A DNA stretch of 7,384 nucleotides, taken from Candidatus Bathyarchaeota archaeon (lineage in GTDB: Archaea; Thermoproteota; Bathyarchaeia; RBG-16-48-13; JAGMEO01). Shown in pieces: positions 5,612-7,384 of this stretch (positions are counted from its first letter, which is position 1; each line of letters starts with the position of its first letter). The position numbers and the translations under genes are program-made. The stretch is taken from assembly GCA_030602965.1 (NCBI GenBank), contig JAUVYS010000058.1, positions 1 through 7,384 on the forward strand, in the 5' to 3' direction. The notes beneath the pieces were generated by a model. The model saw only the letters and a list, made by a program, of their open reading frames with translations, did not search any database and was not told the origin of the DNA.

Positions 5612-5643
5612 TCAATCAATTAAAGAAACTCATCAATCAATTA
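5612..5643 (+). repeat. Direct repeat TCAATCAATTA x2, 21-bp period
   Basis: The identical 11-mer TCAATCAATTA occurs at 5612-5622 and 5633-5643, exactly two helical turns apart, starting 6 bp after the GH130 stop. The phasing would suit a protein-binding site, but nothing downstream is obviously regulated by it. Confidence 0.4.
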
Positions 5644-5679
5644 TTTTCTCCAGATCACACTAACATTTTGAAGCTGCTG

Positions 5680-5713
5680 TCTCTGATTGGATTGAGGGAT
5701 CCCTCAGAGTGAC
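5680..5713. repeat. 34-bp palindromic dispersed repeat, copy 2
   Basis: It matches 366-399 at 31 of 34 positions. Its centre, TGAGGGATCCCTCA (5693-5706), is a perfect 14-bp palindrome. Differences from copy 1 leave the four inner G-C/A-T pairs intact. Confidence 0.6.
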
Positions 5714-5745
5714 TGTTTTTTGGAAATTTTTCATGTGTTTTTTCA
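5691..5745 (+). terminator. Probable terminator of the GT4-GH130 cluster
   Basis: The palindrome TGAGGGATCCCTCA is followed by several T-runs (5714-5719, about 5726-5730 and 5736-5741). T-runs end archaeal transcripts, and the preceding hairpin would protect or stabilise the 3' end. It lies about 90 bp after the GH130 stop. Confidence 0.4.
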
Positions 5746-5810
5746 TTTTATAGCAAGGTAGAACGAAGTTGTTTTGTATTATCGATCGTGCGTACTATCT
5801 CAGTTATTTT

Positions 5811-5900
5811 TTATCTAGGGCTAATAGCCAAAGTGTTCACAGGAGTTGAGATTCCTCCTCCTTCTTTGCTAAATCGATAAATTCCTATAACAGTCTCTAT
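5811..5900 (-). pseudogene. Possible remnant of a VGG-type surface-protein tail
   Basis: Between stops, the minus strand reads 29 codons ending GGGISTPVNTLAISPR-stop. The order GG-I-x-TPVN-x-L resembles the start of the archaeal anchor motif (VGG..P-V-D/N-K) seen intact at residues 33-46 of the ORF at 1494-1697, but the LAPY, membrane segment and basic tail are absent. No start codon or ribosome-binding site is visible. This may be a decayed gene end or chance similarity over a very short span. Confidence 0.25.
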
Positions 5901-6082
5901 CTAAAACTCCTCTTATCTTCAAAACCTTTAATCAAAACTACTTTAGAATATTAAACTATTTAGATAAATAGATTAAAATGAATATTTTTTTAAGGAATTT
6001 AGTACGTGCGAAAATTACTTAAAACAGCTAATTAAACAATTTACAAAAGTATATACACAAAATAACTTAAATTGTGGTTTTG

Positions 6083-6122
6083 GTAGCCAAAGGGAGACCA
6101 TCACCCGAACGAGAATTTATAC
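6083..6122 (+). repeat. Dispersed GTAGYC...GAGAATTTATAC repeat, copy B
   Basis: It aligns with 1756-1793 over its whole length with three small gaps and ends in the identical 12-mer GAGAATTTATAC. Its first part, TTTGG-TAG-CCAAA (6079-6091), is itself a small perfect stem. The last 6 bp overlap the stop codon of the minus-strand remnant at 6117-6278. Confidence 0.45.
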
Positions 6123-6278
6123 CTTTTGACTGTCAGCTTTAGCGTTCATTAGCTCTTTTCTCATAATGTTCTTCAACACCGTGCTCAGTGCTCTCACCTG
6201 GTCATGCAACAGAATGCGTCTAACTTCTGAGGGAAGTTTAGACCTTGTCTCATTAGATCTAAGGTTAGAGATATGATG
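6117..6278 (-). pseudogene. C-terminal fragment of an unidentified gene
   Basis: The minus strand is open for 53 codons after an in-frame stop (complement of 6279-6281). It reads ...SKLPSEVRRILLHDQVRALS followed by TVLKNIMRKELMNAKADSQKV and TAA. The composition, with a strong amphipathic-helix pattern and few Cys or Trp residues, looks coding rather than random. There is no ATG until the last 15 codons; the first possible start is TTG at residue 24. I take it as the tail of a broken gene, but do not recognise the family. It abuts the start of the SDR remnant on the other strand, as if two fragments were joined there. Confidence 0.35.
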
Positions 6279-6478
6279 TTAGAAAGATTATAGATTCTGG
6301 TAACAGGTGGCAAAGGTTTCATAGAGTTACATTTATTAGAGAAACTGAGAGAGATAAATAATAAGGTTATAGTCTACGATACCGCGTGCGCATATTAAGA
6401 TGTAATGAATAGATTTTAAGCTGGTCTCGTAGACCTATCTAATGCTAAGATTGTAACCTTCGACGTGAAACGTCGAAT
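6276..6478 (+). pseudogene. Decayed N-terminus of an SDR-family sugar epimerase/dehydratase
   Basis: In one constant frame from ATG 6276 the sequence reads MLERL, stop, then ILVTGGKGFIELHLLEKLRE and NNKVIVYD, the typical first Rossmann unit of extended SDR epimerases (consensus ILVTGGAGFIGSHL). After two more stops it continues LVDLSNAKIVTFDV, matching the next strand of the same fold. In-frame stops are at 6291, 6396 and 6417. The third glycine of the GxxGxxG motif is replaced (GFIE), and everything after about residue 68 is missing. This is a pseudogene. It is not a copy of the intact SDR gene at 665-1402, whose motif is GAKGTIG. The frame runs without interruption into the start region of the next gene, suggesting a deletion joined them. 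Confidence 0.65.
6459..6477 (+). promoter_or_regulatory. 8-bp hairpin in the leader of the GpgS-like gene
   Basis: TTCGACGT and ACGTCGAA pair perfectly around the loop GAA, ending 25 nt before TTG 6503. A second small stem, GGTCT-CGT-AGACC, lies at 6423-6435. Either could affect transcript stability or translation of the downstream gene. Both lie within the SDR remnant. Confidence 0.35.
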
Positions 6479-6490
6479 TCTTGTCATTTC

Positions 6491-6496
6491 AGAGGT
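6491..6496 (+). promoter_or_regulatory. Ribosome-binding site that favours the TTG at 6503
   Basis: AGAGGT is 0-1 nt from the first TTG (6497) but 6-7 nt from the second (6503), a normal spacing. It therefore supports the second TTG as the real start. Confidence 0.45.
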
Positions 6497-6502
6497 TTGG
6501 AA

Positions 6503-7312
6503 TTGGGGAATGTTAGGATTTCAGTGATAATACCAGTGTATAACGAGGAGGCGTTTTTGGAAAAGGTTATCAGGAAAATTGTGAGATGTGAAGCGGATGA
6601 AGTTATAGTTGTTGATGATGGGTCTACTGATAAAAGTTGGCACATTATAAAAAGATTAGCAAAAAATAACCCCAAAATTAAGGCTTTTCAATTAAAAAAG
6701 AATTCTGAGGGCTGTGGCTTTCCGAGGGAGTTTGGAGCACGTGTGGCCACTGGGGAATATGTGGCCTTTTGTGACGCCGATATAATCAACTTTGACCGTG
6801 TAGACTACAGCAAGATACTACAAGCAGCAAGAGCACGTAGAGCAGACCTGATAATAGGCAATTATACCGGAAAGATCGGGAGAATCACCAACCTTGTGGC
6901 AAAACCCATGCTTCACCTCTTCTTCCCCGAGATCCATATAAACAGGGTAAAGGCAGGACAATTCTGCTTCAGCAGAAAACTTCTCAAACACTTCTTCAAA
7001 TTCACCATTTTTAATAAATGGAACTCAACCCTTTCCCTAATCATCTTCTCATATATGAATAATTATGAAGTGATTGAGGTCGATATCGGCGAATTATACC
7101 ATACCATAAAATCTGACACAGAGCTAGTACAGCAAGCCGAAGGCGCGATCAGGCTCATCTTGGCATGGGCAAGACATTATGGCAGAACGGGCATCCTAAG
7201 TAGCCTAACCCCACCGGGCTTCAGGAGAGACGCCGAGCTTCTTCCATTCATAAACAGTCGGGTTGAAAAGGGAGGTTTGTGCGAAAGTGAAAGTTTGCTT
7301 AATGACGAATGA
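6503..7312 (+). CDS. GT-A glycosyltransferase resembling glucosyl-3-phosphoglycerate synthase (GT2/GT81-like)
   Basis: The protein is 269 residues from TTG 6503, or 271 from TTG 6497; numbering here follows the longer form. It has VIIPVYNEE (10-18), DDGSTD (40-45), a GCGFPREFGA segment (72-81) and the metal-binding Asp93-Ala-Asp95. The stretch IGRITNLVAKPMLHLFFPEI (127-146) and the following KAGQFCFSRKLL resemble the RVTELVARPLL..PEL..PLAGE segment of GpgS-type enzymes, which make glucosyl-3-phosphoglycerate. There is no transmembrane helix, arguing against a dolichol-phosphate transferase with a membrane domain. The length is shorter than many GpgS proteins. Codon use changes sharply near codon 100: Phe is TTT in 6 of 6 cases before it and TTC in 10 of 11 after. 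Its 3' end overlaps the next gene by 26 bp, so the two are co-transcribed. The substrate is inferred. Confidence 0.72.
   Translation: MGNVRISVIIPVYNEEAFLEKVIRKIVRCEADEVIVVDDGSTDKSWHIIKRLAKNNPKIKAFQLKKNSEGCGFPREFGARVATGEYVAFCDADIINFDRVDYSKILQAARARRADLIIGNYTGKIGRITNLVAKPMLHLFFPEIHINRVKAGQFCFSRKLLKHFFKFTIFNKWNSTLSLIIFSYMNNYEVIEVDIGELYHTIKSDTELVQQAEGAIRLILAWARHYGRTGILSSLTPPGFRRDAELLPFINSRVEKGGLCESESLLNDE
7271..7276 (+). promoter_or_regulatory. Strong ribosome-binding site of the last gene
   Basis: GGAGGT lies inside the end of the preceding coding region, 10 nt before GTG 7287. It is the best Shine-Dalgarno match in the window and fixes the start of the downstream gene. Confidence 0.6.
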
Positions 7313-7384
7313 AGCACCGTATATAGGTGGAAGCAGCACCAGCGCATGGTGTCTCTTCAAGAAACTGAAAGAAAAGGGCTTGGA
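7287..7384 (+). CDS. N-terminal part of a GT4-type glycosyltransferase (cut by window edge)
   Basis: From GTG 7287 the frame is open to the edge: KVCLMTNEAPYIGGSSTSAW, then CLFKKLKEKGL. A first beta strand followed by a Gly-Gly-Ser/Thr loop and a helix is the standard opening of GT-B (GT4) glycosyltransferases, where that loop contacts the acceptor or the phosphates. Only 32 codons are seen, so neither sugar nor acceptor can be named. It overlaps the GpgS-like gene by 26 bp in another frame and has a good GGAGGT, so the two form an operon. Codons end in C often, as in the second half of the gene before it. Confidence 0.6.
   Translation, partial: MKVCLMTNEAPYIGGSSTSAWCLFKKLKEKGL

Larger units (their letters stand above)
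5606..6116. other. Non-coding stretch after the GH130 gene
   Basis: About 510 bases follow the GH130 gene without a supported intact gene. They hold an 11-bp direct repeat (5612-5622 and 5633-5643), the second copy of the 34-bp palindromic repeat with T-runs behind it, a minus-strand fragment that resembles a surface-protein tail (5811-5900), a very AT-rich tract (about 5930-6070) and the start of dispersed repeat copy B (6083). Confidence 0.55.

Noticed and set aside
6484..6675. Minus-strand ORF opposite the start of the GpgS-like gene
   Set aside because: It is antisense to the VIIPVYNEE and DDGSTD motifs and so is a shadow frame.

Overview
The window looks like a piece of an AT-rich archaeal genome. 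Evidence for archaea: frequent TTG and GTG starts, TATA-like boxes (TTTATAAT, CTTTTAAT) placed roughly where archaeal TBP boxes sit, T-run terminators, and a small ORF ending in a VGG..PVDK..LAPY + membrane segment + KKRKR tail of the kind found on archaeal surface proteins. From memory that tail suits Bathyarchaeia/TACK-type genomes, but the lineage is an inference; no rRNA, tRNA or phylogenetic marker gene is present.

Layout. 1-148: the last 48 codons of an unidentified plus-strand gene. 149-664: a repeat-rich non-coding stretch (degenerate 13-bp tandem repeats, a 34-bp palindromic repeat, a long imperfect hairpin of about 114 bp). 665-1402: minus-strand SDR oxidoreductase resembling uronate dehydrogenase. 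1494-1697: a 67-residue ORF that is little more than a surface-protein anchor tail. 1698-2029: non-coding, with a dispersed repeat, two T-runs and a probable promoter. 2030-5605: a compact plus-strand cluster made of a GT4 glycosyltransferase, a linked (alpha/alpha)-toroid-like protein, a stand-alone CBS-pair protein and a GH130 mannoside phosphorylase/hydrolase. 5606-6502: about 0.9 kb of decayed DNA holding a second copy of the 34-bp repeat, a third copy of the dispersed repeat and remnants of at least two or three genes, including a clear SDR epimerase N-terminus with three in-frame stops. 6503-7312: a GT-A glycosyltransferase resembling glucosyl-3-phosphoglycerate synthase. 7287 to the edge: the start of a GT4 glycosyltransferase, overlapping the previous gene and with a strong ribosome-binding site.

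How the genes may work together. The GT4 and toroid-like genes are 5 bp apart, and family knowledge links both types with GH130 enzymes. The likely theme is making and remodelling a mannose-containing oligosaccharide or polysaccharide, with the CBS pair as a possible adenine-nucleotide sensor. The right-hand pair (GpgS-like GT-A enzyme plus GT4) could make a glycosylated glycerate-type solute or another glycoconjugate. The window combines an intact carbohydrate cluster with flanking gene decay and short repeats. The strongest leads are the nucleotide-gated glycan-cycle hypothesis, the families of short dispersed repeats, the tail-only anchor ORF, and an abrupt codon-usage change inside the GpgS-like gene.
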